Below, piece after piece: positions 16,783 to 25,975 of a stretch of DNA of 64,000 nt (the first letter of the stretch is position 1; each line of letters opens with the position of its first letter). A model generated the notes under the pieces. It searched no databases and had not been told where the DNA came from. It saw only the letters and a program-made list of their open reading frames with translations. The DNA is from Kofleriaceae bacterium (GTDB lineage Bacteria; Myxococcota_A; Polyangia; Haliangiales; Haliangiaceae): NCBI GenBank assembly GCA_024762925.1, contig JANTGM010000009.1, positions 33,445-97,444 on the forward strand, read 5' to 3'. Made by a program: the position numbers and the translations under genes.

Positions 16783-17841
16783 CTAAGAACGCAACCTGCG
16801 CAGCTTTACAAGCCTTCGGCTCACAGTTCGGGGCCACAATGGGCCGCCATAAATGAATGCTGTGTAGGCCTGAACCAAGGTGGCTCCCGCGTCGAGTCGG
16901 GCCAGAGCTTCATCACCCGTCTCGATGCCGCCCGCCGCGACTAGGACCAGGCGCTCGCCGACTCGAGCTTTGAGCCGTCGCAAAACAGAGAGGCTGCGAT
17001 CTCGAAGTGGGGCGCCGCTAAGCCCGCCTGCACCAATGCGTTGGACTTCAGATTCGGCGCTGTGCAAACCTGTGCGAGCGATTGTGGTGTTGGTCGCAAT
17101 GATGCCATCAAGTTCGAGTTCGAGTGCGAGGTCGGCAACCGCATCAATATCCGCATCCGCCAAGTCGGGGGCGATTTTCACCAACAGCGGAAGGTGCGAA
17201 TCTGGACGAGCACGGTTGAGAGTTTTTCTCACTTCCACCAGCAGTGGTCGAAGCCTCTCCACGGACTGCAAGTCGCGCAGGCCTGGTGTGTTGGGTGAAC
17301 TCACATTTACAACCATGTAGTCGCAAACAGGTGCCAAGCATTCTGCACTTAGCACGTAGTCTGCGATTGCATCCTCCGGTTCTACGGCCTTTGTCTTGCC
17401 GATGTTCGCCCCAACGATAAGCGAACTATTCTTAGGTCGGGCCCGAAGTCGTTTGGCAGCTTTCTCTGAGCCGGCGTTGTTGAAGCCCATGCGATTGACG
17501 AGTGCTCGGTCGCGGGGCAATCGAAACATTCGAGGCTTTGGGTTGCCATCCTGGGCCTGTCCTGTGACAGTGCCGATTTCGACAAAGCCAAAGCCCAGGG
17601 CCCCAAGTTCTTCGAAGCCCACAGCGTTCTTGTCGAATCCCGCTGCTAGGCCAAGTGGCGAGGGAAACCGGAGGCCCAAAGCCTCCACTGCTAGCTCTGA
17701 GTCACGGGGAGCGAGAAACCTTCGCGCCAGGCATTTGACTCCAGGCACGGCCATGACAAGTCGCAACATGAAGAACGCCCCACGGTGTGCGGTCTCTGCG
17801 GGGATCCGCGACAAGATGAGCCAGTAAAAGAAGCGGTACAC
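16783..17841 (-). CDS. pyrD: Dihydroorotate dehydrogenase (quinone), class 2
   Basis: FMN enzyme of pyrimidine synthesis that oxidises dihydroorotate to orotate with quinone as acceptor at the inner membrane. The N-terminal amphipathic helix ([21 protein letters not shown]) is the membrane-binding element of class 2. Other signatures are [32 protein letters not shown] (class 2 catalytic Ser), [17 protein letters not shown] and [12 protein letters not shown]. At 352 residues it has normal length. First gene of the pyrD-phosphatase-manA run. Confidence 0.96.
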   Translation of the reverse strand: MYRFFYWLILSRIPAETAHRGAFFMLRLVMAVPGVKCLARRFLAPRDSELAVEALGLRFPSPLGLAAGFDKNAVGFEELGALGFGFVEIGTVTGQAQDGNPKPRMFRLPRDRALVNRMGFNNAGSEKAAKRLRARPKNSSLIVGANIGKTKAVEPEDAIADYVLSAECLAPVCDYMVVNVSSPNTPGLRDLQSVERLRPLLVEVRKTLNRARPDSHLPLLVKIAPDLADADIDAVADLALELELDGIIATNTTIARTGLHSAESEVQRIGAGGLSGAPLRDRSLSVLRRLKARVGERLVLVAAGGIETGDEALARLDAGATLVQAYTAFIYGGPLWPRTVSRRLVKLRRLRS

Positions 17842-18037
17842 AGGCTGGCGAACCTTGTCGCAACGGGAGCTTTGGACGCAAGCAGCAGCTCTGCTTTCTA
17901 TGCTGCGTCGGGGCCGAGAACAGGGGACGCGAGAGTCATGCCAAGGAATAAAGCAAGTCTGGGGCCACGACCAAATGATGGGTAACTGCCTAGAATTAAA
18001 GACAGGAGGTGCGCTGCTGGTGTCTCACAAACCCAGG

Positions 18038-19612
18038 TTAGCTGGGGAGGGCAAGCTCCTCGATGGCATCGAGCAGTGCATCTCGACTCACCGGCTTATC
18101 CAAGAGTCTAGGCTTTGTATTGTCCAAAAAACTCGACATGCGGTCCGTGAAAACCCCGCCACTAAGATAGACGAGCTTGTCAACCAGCTGTGGATACTTC
18201 TCCTGAAGCTTCTCGTAGACGTGGAGGCCATCGACTTCGGGCATCATCAAATCGCAGATGATCACATCAAAGTCTTGCTTTGCGAGCGCCTCAACACCGA
18301 GCGCTCCGCCGGTGGCAGCGACGACATCGTGATGTGAGTGCAGCATGCGCGCAAGCGACTTGAGAAGGAGCGGCTCGTCATCGATAAGAAGAACTCGTAG
18401 TCGCTTGCTGCCCTCTGCAGCTTCAGCTGGGCGAGCTTCGGTCGGTGCGGCGACTGGGGCTCTAAGTGTGCTCTTTACAGGTAGGGTGAGCGTGAATGTG
18501 GTGCCCTCTCCAACCGTGCTCTCAAATTCCAGCTTGCCTTCATGAAGGGCGGCGATTTCTCGGCAAATCGGCAGCCCAAGCCCAGTTCCAAGGCTATGTT
18601 CCTTGGTGGTGTAATACGCTTCGAAGATCTTTTCTCGATCACGCTCAGGAATGCCGCAGCCGGTGTCATGCACTTGGATAACAACATTCTCACCATCGAG
18701 TTCACACGAGACGCGAATGAGGTTCTCGTTGCTCTTGCCCTCTTGAATCGCATGGGTCGCGTTTATCAGAAGATTTACGAGAATCTGACTGAGCTTAGAA
18801 CGCGAACCCACAATCATAGGCACGTCACCGACATGCTTTTCGAATCGAGCGCGATATCGAATCTCGTTGAGTGTCATCGCGCTGGTATTCGAGATGAGTT
18901 CGCTGATGTCGATGTACTCGTATGCAGCATCATCGCTACGTGCGTAGCTCTTTAGCTCTCGTGAGATCGAAGCAATCAGGTCGACGCCACGACGGCAGTC
19001 CTGTGCCATGTCCGCAATGAGTTCCAAGTCGCCTGGCTTTGCAGTGCCGCCCGATAGCCGCCCGACGATCTCCTCAATCTGGCGTAGGTTGCTCAGAACA
19101 TAGGTTGCAGGGTTGTTGATCTCGTGAGCGACGCCAGCTGTTAGCTGCCCAAGCGCGGCGAGCTTGTCGGAATGCTCAAGCCGAAGTCGGAGGTTGTTGG
19201 CTCGGTGGCGGGAGATCGCATAGCCAAGAGCGCGACGAAGATTCACGGTCGAGAGTTCGTCGCGGTCCAGGTATTCCTGTGCACCTTCTTCTAGGCAACG
19301 CAGCGAAAGTGACTCTTGGCCAACTTTGGTGAGGATGATGACCGGCGCCTTGCCAGTCCCCACCAACGCCTTCACGGCGTCGACGGCTCCATTCTCTTCG
19401 AGGTCCAAGTCAAAGAGGACAGCGTCACTGCCATCTCTTTGTAGGGTTGCCATGGTGTCCGCAAAGGTTGCGGTGTGATTGCACACAAAGCGTCGGGTTG
19501 GCCCTGGATCGACAAGGGCATCGATAGAGGCATTGAGCGAGGGATCCCCTGTCGCTATGAGGATTCGTCTCGTTGGTTGGTTGTCCTTCGATGTCTTGCC
19601 CGATTGCGGCAT
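18038..19612 (-). CDS. Hybrid kinase, REC-like-HisKA-HATPase-REC
   Basis: Start MPQSGKTSKDNQP (ATG 19612) is preferred: GGAG sits 10 bases before it and the promoter at 19667-19696 predicts a start of transcription near 19660, making the ATGs at 19663 and 19723 unlikely. A receiver-like domain (ILIATGD, VLFDLDLEENG, LTKVGQ) lacks the usual acidic pair. Then come HisKA with AGVAHEINNPATYVLSNL, HATPase (HDTGCGIPERD, LGTGLGLPIC), and a C-terminal receiver with LIDDEP, ICDLMMPEVDG and LDKPVS. No membrane helix. Monocistronic; divergent from the nucleotidyltransferase gene. Confidence 0.92.
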   Translation of the reverse strand: MPQSGKTSKDNQPTRRILIATGDPSLNASIDALVDPGPTRRFVCNHTATFADTMATLQRDGSDAVLFDLDLEENGAVDAVKALVGTGKAPVIILTKVGQESLSLRCLEEGAQEYLDRDELSTVNLRRALGYAISRHRANNLRLRLEHSDKLAALGQLTAGVAHEINNPATYVLSNLRQIEEIVGRLSGGTAKPGDLELIADMAQDCRRGVDLIASISRELKSYARSDDAAYEYIDISELISNTSAMTLNEIRYRARFEKHVGDVPMIVGSRSKLSQILVNLLINATHAIQEGKSNENLIRVSCELDGENVVIQVHDTGCGIPERDREKIFEAYYTTKEHSLGTGLGLPICREIAALHEGKLEFESTVGEGTTFTLTLPVKSTLRAPVAAPTEARPAEAAEGSKRLRVLLIDDEPLLLKSLARMLHSHHDVVAATGGALGVEALAKQDFDVIICDLMMPEVDGLHVYEKLQEKYPQLVDKLVYLSGGVFTDRMSSFLDNTKPRLLDKPVSRDALLDAIEELALPS

Positions 19613-19666
19613 TGCCCCTACGCTCCGTTCAGCTCTCGTCGCTGTGTCGATCCCCGCAGACATACT

Positions 19667-19696
19667 AGTATAGAGGGTCGGGCTCCGCGGAGGCAA
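19667..19696 (-). promoter_or_regulatory. Candidate housekeeping promoter of the hybrid kinase gene
   Basis: Minus strand TTGCCT, an 18-base spacer, then TATACT. The predicted start (about 19660) gives a ~48-base leader to ATG 19612 with GGAG in place. Confidence 0.5.
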
Positions 19697-19848
19697 AGAA
19701 GTGCCCAAAATGCTTGAGCCCATTGTGGAATCAGAGAATTTCGCAGCGCCGCGGAAGTGAACCTGTCACAAAGTTCGACCCCTTTCTGGCAAACTTCACC
19801 CGCCAGATGCGATTGCTCTTTGGCCCGTGTAGGCTTGGTTCTCAGCCT

Positions 19849-20580
19849 ATGATTACTCAAGCCGTATTACTCGCAGCTGGCACAGGCACCCGTCTGATGC
19901 CCCTCACCGCCGATCGTCCCAAGTGTATGGTCGAAGTTGCGGGTCGAGCGATCGTTGACACTCTCCTAGACGCGCTTACAGAGTTGGGTGTTGAGGAGAT
20001 TGTGGTTGTGACTGGCTATCGGGCAGAGGCGCTTGAGGCCTATCTACGAGATCGCGGTGGCTTTCGCTGGCAGTTCATTCACAACGAGCGCTATGCCACC
20101 ACCAACAACATTCTCTCCCTCCAAGTAGCGAATGAAGCAATACAGGCCCCCTTCCTACTGGTTGAGAGTGACATTTATCTAAGTCCAGAGGTGCTCAGTC
20201 CACTTGCAAAGGAAGATCAAATCCTCGTGGCGCCGTACACATCGGAGATGGACGGCACGGGAATCACAATCGGGGCCGATGGTCGTGCTGAGGAAATGGT
20301 TATTCGCGCCCACTTGGCACGCCCCAAGACCCTGAGCGAGATGCACAAGACCGTGAACTTCTATAGCTTTTCTAAAGAGACGTGGGGCGTCTATAAAGAG
20401 GCTCTCGACCGCTGGGTTGCTGAGGGACGGCTCGATCAATACTACGAGGCTGTCTTGGCTGAGCTCATCAACAATGGCAGCATTCGGATGCAGGCAGCGG
20501 ACATCGGCCCCAATGGTTGGGCCGAAGTTGACGATGTTCAGGATTTGCAACGATTAGAGAGCAAGCTGGCCGCGCAATGA
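19849..20580 (+). CDS. LicC-like nucleotidyltransferase (phosphocholine/sugar-phosphate)
   Basis: The Rossmann-like nucleotidyltransferase core begins ITQAVLLAAGTGTRLMPLTADRPKCMVEV, the signature loop and Lys for NTP binding. HNERYATTNNILSL matches LicC-type phosphocholine cytidylyltransferases, which distinguish themselves from glucose-1-phosphate enzymes by this N-rich segment. LLVESDIYLSPE carries the metal Asp. The start ATG 19849 gives the family N-terminus; the open frame to 19714 adds unrelated residues. Followed 20 bases later by a DUF2061 gene. Probably makes a CDP-activated headgroup or sugar for the envelope; the substrate is not determined. Confidence 0.85.
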   Translation: MITQAVLLAAGTGTRLMPLTADRPKCMVEVAGRAIVDTLLDALTELGVEEIVVVTGYRAEALEAYLRDRGGFRWQFIHNERYATTNNILSLQVANEAIQAPFLLVESDIYLSPEVLSPLAKEDQILVAPYTSEMDGTGITIGADGRAEEMVIRAHLARPKTLSEMHKTVNFYSFSKETWGVYKEALDRWVAEGRLDQYYEAVLAELINNGSIRMQAADIGPNGWAEVDDVQDLQRLESKLAAQ

Positions 20581-20600
20581 GCTAGGTTTGCCGCTGGCTC

Positions 20601-20822
20601 ATGGAAACCCGTCGTCGCAGTCTTGTGAAGTCGCTCAGCTGGCGCTTTCTAGCAACCATCATCACCGCAAGTGTCGCGTATGGAATCACCGGTGAGGCAA
20701 GCTTCGCTGTGGAAATTGGTCTGCTAGATACGTCGATCAAATTCTTCGTGTACTACCTGCATGAGCGCGCTTGGGTCCGCATTCACTACGGCGAAGCGAA
20801 AAAGCCCGACTACCAGATCTAG
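20601..20822 (+). CDS. DUF2061 small membrane protein
   Basis: 73 residues with the family's N-terminal RRSLVKSLSWRFLATIITASVAYGITG and a second hydrophobic stretch ending YYLHERAWVRIHYG. DUF2061 proteins are short two-helix membrane proteins, sometimes fused to or near sulfate-activation or sugar nucleotide genes; their function is unknown. It likely shares a transcript with the nucleotidyltransferase upstream. Confidence 0.88.
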   Translation: METRRRSLVKSLSWRFLATIITASVAYGITGEASFAVEIGLLDTSIKFFVYYLHERAWVRIHYGEAKKPDYQI

Positions 20823-21012
20823 CGAGGTCTAAGGCGTTCCCTCAGCCAGCCGAGCAACGCCACATATCGCATTGCGGAAGCGCACCAACCTGGTCGAGCC
20901 TAGAGTGTGTCGGCGAATCTTGATGGAATATGCTGTCGTGCTATTCGAGGAAGGAGGAGCGGATCTGGGCAACCCCTTGATCTTGCGCGCCACCAGAGGG
21001 TATTCACGGCCC

Positions 21013-22749
21013 GTGAGTGGGATAATTCCAAGACGTGCTCTTGTTGGTGTGATGGTGGTGTTGCTGTTTGTTGGCGGCTGGATGGGAGTTGCGCGCGCTC
21101 AAGAAAGCGATGCAGCGGCAGACGCCCCTGCTGAAACGAACACTGAGACTGCCCCAACGACACCGGTTGCTGCCGAGCTCAAAGCGGAGAACGCCGCAGT
21201 TTTGGCAGCGAGGCGTACGCCCTCGCCAGAAACGGAAGCAGCTCCGGCAGAAGAACCTGCAATGAAGGCAAAGAAGAACGCTGGCTTTGAAGCCAAGGTC
21301 AACAAGTTCTTCGGCACGTACTTTGTGACACCGATTGCCAAGGTCTTCTTCTATGACGTGGTCTTTTGGGACAACGACTCGGCCACAAACATCAGCGTTC
21401 CGATGTTGGTCCTCTGGTTGGTGATCGGAGCCTGCTTCTTCACATTGCGAATGGGCCTTATTAATGTGCGTGGTCTCGCACACGCTGTGCAAATCGTTCG
21501 TGGCAAGTACGACGACCCCGATGACGTTGGCGAAGTCACGCACTTCCAAGCCCTGACCGCTGCGCTCTCGGCAACCGTGGGGCTTGGCAACATTGGCGGC
21601 GTTGCGATTGCCATCGGAATCGGTGGGCCCGGCGCAACCTTCTGGATGATTGTCGCAGGCTTCTTGGGCATGGCCTCAAAGTTTGCGGAGTGCACCCTGG
21701 GGCAGAAGTACCGAACGATTGAGCCCGATGGAAGTGTCTTGGGAGGGCCAATGCAGTACCTTAGCAAGGGCCTTGCCGAAATCAATCTTCCTACTCTAGG
21801 TAAAGTTCTGGCCTTATTCTTTGTGATTCTGTGCATCTTTGGATCCTTTGCGGGAGGCAACGCCTACCAGGTGAACCAATCTCTCGGAGCCATTCAGCAA
21901 AAGATCACCTTCCTCGCTGACAATCACTGGGTCTACGGCGCCATCATGACGGTGGGCGTCGGCATTGTGATCGTTGGTGGCATTCGGCGTATCGCAACCA
22001 TCGCCGAGGCAATTGTGCCGCTCATGTGTGGCATCTACGTGGCGGCTTGCCTCTATATCTTACTATCCAATGCCGGCGCAGTTCCCGAGGCCATGGGTGC
22101 CATCGTTGAGGGCGCGTTCTCTCACAAGGCTGGATTGGGCGGCATCATTGGCGTTGTCATGGTGCAGGGGTTTAAGCGCGCAGCATTCTCCAACGAAGCT
22201 GGCGTTGGGTCAGCGGCCATTGCACACTCAGCAGCCAAGAGCGCCTACCCTGTGCAGGAAGGGCTTGTGGCCCTTCTCGAGCCATTCGTCGACACCATTG
22301 TTGTTTGCACAATGACGGCCCTCGTGATTGTCATTACCGGCGCGTGGAATAACCCGGAGTTTGCCGACTTGGTCGCTAGCAACAACGGCGCTGGGCTCAC
22401 ATCGCAGGCGATGGGATCGGAGATTTCATGGTTCCCATGGATCCTAGCCGTAGCCGTGGCGCTATTCGCCTTCTCCACGATGATTTCCTGGTCGTACTAC
22501 GGAGAGCGCTGTTGGACGTGGCTCTTTGGAAGTGGGACTGGCATGTACTACCGCGGCGTGTTTCTCGTCTTCACCTTCATGGGAGCACTTATGACTGGCA
22601 CGACCGTCTTGGATTTTGGCGACTTGATGATTCTCGGCATGGCACTTCCAAACGTCTTGGGTGTCATCTTGCTTTCAGGAAAAGTCAAAGCCGACCTCGA
22701 CGATTACCTTGGCAAGGTGAAGAGCGGCGAAATCAAACCAACGTCGTAG
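21013..22749 (+). CDS. Alanine/glycine:cation symporter (AGCS family)
   Basis: Sodium-coupled amino-acid transporter. After a signal-like hydrophobic segment and an Ala/Pro/Glu-rich spacer, the transporter region has the AGCS hallmarks HFQALTAALSATVGLGNIGGVAIAI, GPGATFWMIVAGFLGM, AECTLGQKYR, LGGPMQYL and KRAAFSNEAGVGSA, with about ten membrane helices. GTG 21013 is a guess placing the start at VSGIIPRRALVGVMVV; the frame is open to 20872. The N-terminal periplasmic extension of ~100 residues is longer than in standard members. The family is secure, the exact start is not. Confidence 0.9.
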   Translation: MSGIIPRRALVGVMVVLLFVGGWMGVARAQESDAAADAPAETNTETAPTTPVAAELKAENAAVLAARRTPSPETEAAPAEEPAMKAKKNAGFEAKVNKFFGTYFVTPIAKVFFYDVVFWDNDSATNISVPMLVLWLVIGACFFTLRMGLINVRGLAHAVQIVRGKYDDPDDVGEVTHFQALTAALSATVGLGNIGGVAIAIGIGGPGATFWMIVAGFLGMASKFAECTLGQKYRTIEPDGSVLGGPMQYLSKGLAEINLPTLGKVLALFFVILCIFGSFAGGNAYQVNQSLGAIQQKITFLADNHWVYGAIMTVGVGIVIVGGIRRIATIAEAIVPLMCGIYVAACLYILLSNAGAVPEAMGAIVEGAFSHKAGLGGIIGVVMVQGFKRAAFSNEAGVGSAAIAHSAAKSAYPVQEGLVALLEPFVDTIVVCTMTALVIVITGAWNNPEFADLVASNNGAGLTSQAMGSEISWFPWILAVAVALFAFSTMISWSYYGERCWTWLFGSGTGMYYRGVFLVFTFMGALMTGTTVLDFGDLMILGMALPNVLGVILLSGKVKADLDDYLGKVKSGEIKPTS

Positions 22750-22759
22750 CGGGTCGTCG

Positions 22760-23668
22760 GTGGCTGCAGAACTCGAAGAGCGGATTCGCCTGGCCTATGA
22801 GGCGCGGGCGAGCATGCACGCCGATCCAGGGCTTGAGGCCTATCGACTCTTTCACGGATATGGCGAAGGCGGTCCAGGGCTTCTGATCGATCGTTACGGT
22901 GATGTCGTCCTCATTGAGAACCGCGGCGCCGAGGCCAGGGATGTAGCGATTGCGTCGCGAGTTCTACAGCGGCTAGATGAGTTTTCATGCATCGTGCTCA
23001 AGGAGCGTGGTCAGGATCCGCGGGCTCTCCTAGGAACTCTTCCTAGTGAACGAACCGTGGTTCGGGAAAACGGCCTGTCATACTGGGTGGAAACCTGGGC
23101 ACCTCGAAATCCCGGGCTCTATCTCGATGCCAGGCCAGCCCGCGATTGGCTACAGAGCAACAGCCACGGTCGGCGGGTGCTCAACCTCTACTCGTATGCG
23201 GGAAGTCTAGGTGTTGCCTCTATAGCCGGTGGTGCCCGCAGCGTGATTCACGTCGACACACAGAAGCGTGCACTGGCCCGCTGCCAAGAGAATCACAGGC
23301 TCAATGATCAGCGTACGGATGCCCGCGACCTCGAGCGCGTTGATGCCGTGAAAATGCTTCGCAAGGCGGCAACTTCAGGGCGCAGGTTCAGTGGCATCAT
23401 TGTCGACCCACCACCGCCGGGTGTGGGGGCTGGTGATGTAGCAACTCCAATTTCGCTCGCGCCCTATCTTGCGAACGTTGCTGAGCCTGGCGCGTGGATT
23501 CTGTGTTTCTTTCACCACGATCCGCGGAGCTGGGACGAGCTCGAAGCAGTCATGGGAAACTCCTTAGACCGCCCCTATGAGCCAATTTGGCGCGGTCGCA
23601 GTGGTCCCGACTTCCCAGAGTCTACTGCCGAGCGCGACCTTCGCCTCAGCGCGCTGCTGTTGCCCTAA
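22760..23668 (+). CDS. RlmI-like SAM-dependent rRNA methyltransferase
   Basis: Class I methyltransferase of the RlmI/RlmK (SPOUT-unrelated) group. The N-terminal part has the RFHGY/GPGLLIDRYGD pattern, then NGLSYWVETW...NPGLYLDARPARDWL precedes the SAM-binding motif RVLNLYSYAGSLGVASIAGGA, with a later catalytic-type IIVDPPPPG. RlmI-type enzymes add a methyl to C5 of a cytosine in 23S rRNA; the PUA domain usually present at the N-terminus is absent or very short. GTG start at 22760, 10 bases after the symporter stop. Confidence 0.82.
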   Translation: MAAELEERIRLAYEARASMHADPGLEAYRLFHGYGEGGPGLLIDRYGDVVLIENRGAEARDVAIASRVLQRLDEFSCIVLKERGQDPRALLGTLPSERTVVRENGLSYWVETWAPRNPGLYLDARPARDWLQSNSHGRRVLNLYSYAGSLGVASIAGGARSVIHVDTQKRALARCQENHRLNDQRTDARDLERVDAVKMLRKAATSGRRFSGIIVDPPPPGVGAGDVATPISLAPYLANVAEPGAWILCFFHHDPRSWDELEAVMGNSLDRPYEPIWRGRSGPDFPESTAERDLRLSALLLP

Positions 23669-23704
23669 ATTGAATGGCCACACACAAGATGCTACGAAGG
23701 CTTG

Positions 23705-25051
23705 GTGACGATAAGTAACTGGTCGAAGGCGTCGTGGCAGTCCAAGGTCGCCTCTCAGCAGGCAACCTACCCCGACCAAGGGGCGCTTGAGGACGCCTTG
23801 ATGCGTCTGTCAAAACTTCCTCCGCTCGTGACGAGTTGGGAAATCGAGGAGCTAAAGAGCAAGCTTGAGCAGGCCTCCCGAGGCGAGTGCTTTGTCTTAC
23901 AGGGTGGCGACTGCGCTGAGAGTTTTGATGATTGTGAGTCGAGCATCATCGCGAACAAGCTCAAGATCCTCTTGCAAATGAGCTTGGTCCTAGTTCACGG
24001 AACCAAGAAACAGGTCGTGAGGGTAGGGCGCATCGCAGGTCAGTACGCAAAGCCACGCTCCGCCGACATGGAGACTCGTGATGGAGTTAGCCTGCCTTCG
24101 TACCGCGGCGATCTGGTCAACCATCCGGGCTTCACGCCCGAGGAGCGCACGCCCAATCCCGAACTCTTGCTGCGCGGCTATGAGCGCGCGGCTCTTACGC
24201 TCAACTTTATTCGCTCGCTTGCCGACGGCGGGTTTGCGGATTTGCATCATCCTGAAAATTGGGGGCTCGACTTTGTGAAACACTCTGCCCTCGCCGAAGA
24301 GTATGGGCGCATTGTTGAGTCGATTCGGGACTCGCTCGAGTTTATGGAAGCTGTTGCCGGTGCGCGCACGAGCACCAATCGCGTGGACTTCTACACCAGC
24401 CACGAAGGGCTGCATCTGCACTATGAGGAAGCGCAAACCAGAGAAGTTCCGAACCGTGACGGTTGGTACAACCTCTCGACGCACCTGCCCTGGATCGGCA
24501 AGCGAACAGCCGAAATCGAGGGTGCGCACGTGGAGTTCTTTCGAGGCATTCGCAATCCACTCGGCATCAAGATTGGACCAGATGTTACTTCCGATTGGCT
24601 AAGAGAACTTCTTAATCGCGTCGATCCTGAGCAGGAGCCAGGCCGTATTATGCTTATTCACCGCATGGGAGCTGACAATCTCGGGGACAAGCTTCCAGCG
24701 CTTATCGATGCGGTTCGCAACACGGGTCGCCGCGTGCTGTGGGAGTGCGATCCGATGCATGGCAATACGGAGACAACGACAAATGGCATCAAGACCCGTC
24801 GGTTCGACAACATCCTGCGCGAGCTTGAGCAAGCCTTCGAGATTCATGCAGCGAGCGATTCTGTTCTTGGTGGAGTTCACTTTGAACTCACTGGTGAAGA
24901 CGTGACGGAATGCATGGGCGGAGCGCGTGATCTTTCCGAACTCGACCTAGAGCGCGCCTACCATTCGCGAGTCGACCCTCGTCTCAACTACGAGCAAGCG
25001 CTCGAGATGGCAATGAGCATCGCGCGGCACATGGCGAAGATGAGAAGCTAG
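23705..25051 (+). CDS. Class II 3-deoxy-7-phosphoheptulonate (DAHP) synthase
   Basis: First enzyme of the shikimate pathway, condensing PEP and erythrose-4-phosphate. Plant/class II type motifs are present: LPPLVTSWEIEELK, CFVLQGGDCAESFDDC, VRVGRIAGQYAKPRS, YRGDLVN, HEGLHLHYEEAQTR, GIRNPLGIKIGPDVTSDW, RVLWECDPMHGNTE and GGVHFELTGEDVTECMGGA. At 449 residues it has class length. GTG 23705 is chosen; TTG 23702 directly before it is also possible. The PHP phosphatase follows on the next base. Confidence 0.95.
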   Translation: MTISNWSKASWQSKVASQQATYPDQGALEDALMRLSKLPPLVTSWEIEELKSKLEQASRGECFVLQGGDCAESFDDCESSIIANKLKILLQMSLVLVHGTKKQVVRVGRIAGQYAKPRSADMETRDGVSLPSYRGDLVNHPGFTPEERTPNPELLLRGYERAALTLNFIRSLADGGFADLHHPENWGLDFVKHSALAEEYGRIVESIRDSLEFMEAVAGARTSTNRVDFYTSHEGLHLHYEEAQTREVPNRDGWYNLSTHLPWIGKRTAEIEGAHVEFFRGIRNPLGIKIGPDVTSDWLRELLNRVDPEQEPGRIMLIHRMGADNLGDKLPALIDAVRNTGRRVLWECDPMHGNTETTTNGIKTRRFDNILRELEQAFEIHAASDSVLGGVHFELTGEDVTECMGGARDLSELDLERAYHSRVDPRLNYEQALEMAMSIARHMAKMRS

Positions 25052-25867
25052 ATGCGAATTGACTTGCACTGTCACTCCACTCATTCAGATGGAACTCTTC
25101 CCGCTGCCGAAGTCGCTGAGCGCGCCAAACGTCGCGGTGTGCAGGTCTTTTGCTTGAGCGATCATGATTCGTGCGCGGGCTACGAGGCCACTCGCGAGGT
25201 CTTCCCCGATGCAATTCGCGGTGTCGAACTTAGCTGCACCGAGGAGGGCAAGACAGTGCACATCTTGCTCTACGGCCTGCCCAATTCCGACTGGACGGTC
25301 ATCGACGCTGCGCTCACAAGACAGCGCGCGGTCAGGCGTGAACGCGTTCACATCATTGCAGAGCGATTGGCGGCCCACGGAGCGGTGTTCGACGCGGAGG
25401 CAGTTCTTGCGCGCCACAAGGGCACGGTTGGAAGGCCACATGTCGCTGCGGAACTCGTGCGCACAGGAGTTGTCTCCTCGCGAGACGAAGCCTTCTCACG
25501 TTTTCTCAAAGATGGCGGGCCAGGCGATGTCAAAGTGAGTCGGCTCTCGGTTGCCGATGGCTTGGACTTGGCCACTGCTGCTGGCGCCCGCGCGAGCTTG
25601 GCTCATCCACATCTGCAGGGAAATCGAGTTGAGGCCCTCATCGAGCGTCACCGACCAGCGGGGCTCTCTGGGCTCGAAGTGCATTATGCGATCTATCCTA
25701 CAAAAAAGCGTAAGACTTGGGCGGCCTTAGCAAAGCGACACAAGATGGTTGGCACCGCGGGGTCAGATTTCCACGGCGAAGGCGTGACCTCTGTGTCCCA
25801 GCTTGGTGTGGACGTGCCGGAGGACGATGCGGCCAGGCTGCTCGATTGGTTAGAGATCAGTTCCTAG
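25052..25867 (+). CDS. PHP-domain 3',5'-nucleoside bisphosphate phosphatase-like
   Basis: The ATG directly follows the TAG of DAHP synthase, so the genes are translationally linked. PHP metal motifs: DLHCHSTHSDG, LSDHDS, GVELSC, and the C-terminal TAGSDFHGEG, with a SLAHPHL motif between. Length (271) and order match the YciV/TrpH (RNase AM) family, which degrades 3',5'-bisphosphonucleotides and short RNA ends. Association with aromatic synthesis genes recurs in proteobacteria (trpH), though mechanistically unexplained. Confidence 0.88.
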   Translation: MRIDLHCHSTHSDGTLPAAEVAERAKRRGVQVFCLSDHDSCAGYEATREVFPDAIRGVELSCTEEGKTVHILLYGLPNSDWTVIDAALTRQRAVRRERVHIIAERLAAHGAVFDAEAVLARHKGTVGRPHVAAELVRTGVVSSRDEAFSRFLKDGGPGDVKVSRLSVADGLDLATAAGARASLAHPHLQGNRVEALIERHRPAGLSGLEVHYAIYPTKKRKTWAALAKRHKMVGTAGSDFHGEGVTSVSQLGVDVPEDDAARLLDWLEISS

Positions 25868-25954
25868 GTGCGCGCTCCAAGTGCTTGGTCTGCAATCGCC
25901 AACTAGCGATCTCAGCGTCCATCAGCAGGATCGAAACCTACCTAGCGCATCATC

Positions 25955-25972
25955 TGGGTAGGGAATTACCCA
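25955..25972. promoter_or_regulatory. Perfect inverted repeat just before the 617-residue gene
   Basis: TGGGTAgggaatTACCCA is a perfect 6-bp dyad with a 6-base centre, ending 3 bases before GTG 25976. It could be an operator or an RNA hairpin hiding the ribosome site; there is no other obvious Shine-Dalgarno. Confidence 0.4.
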
Positions 25973-25975
25973 ATT

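Noticed and set aside
17842..18037. Possible RNA gene or small protein between pyrD and the hybrid kinase
   Set aside because: No tRNA cloverleaf, stable hairpin series or start-plus-frame could be found by eye.
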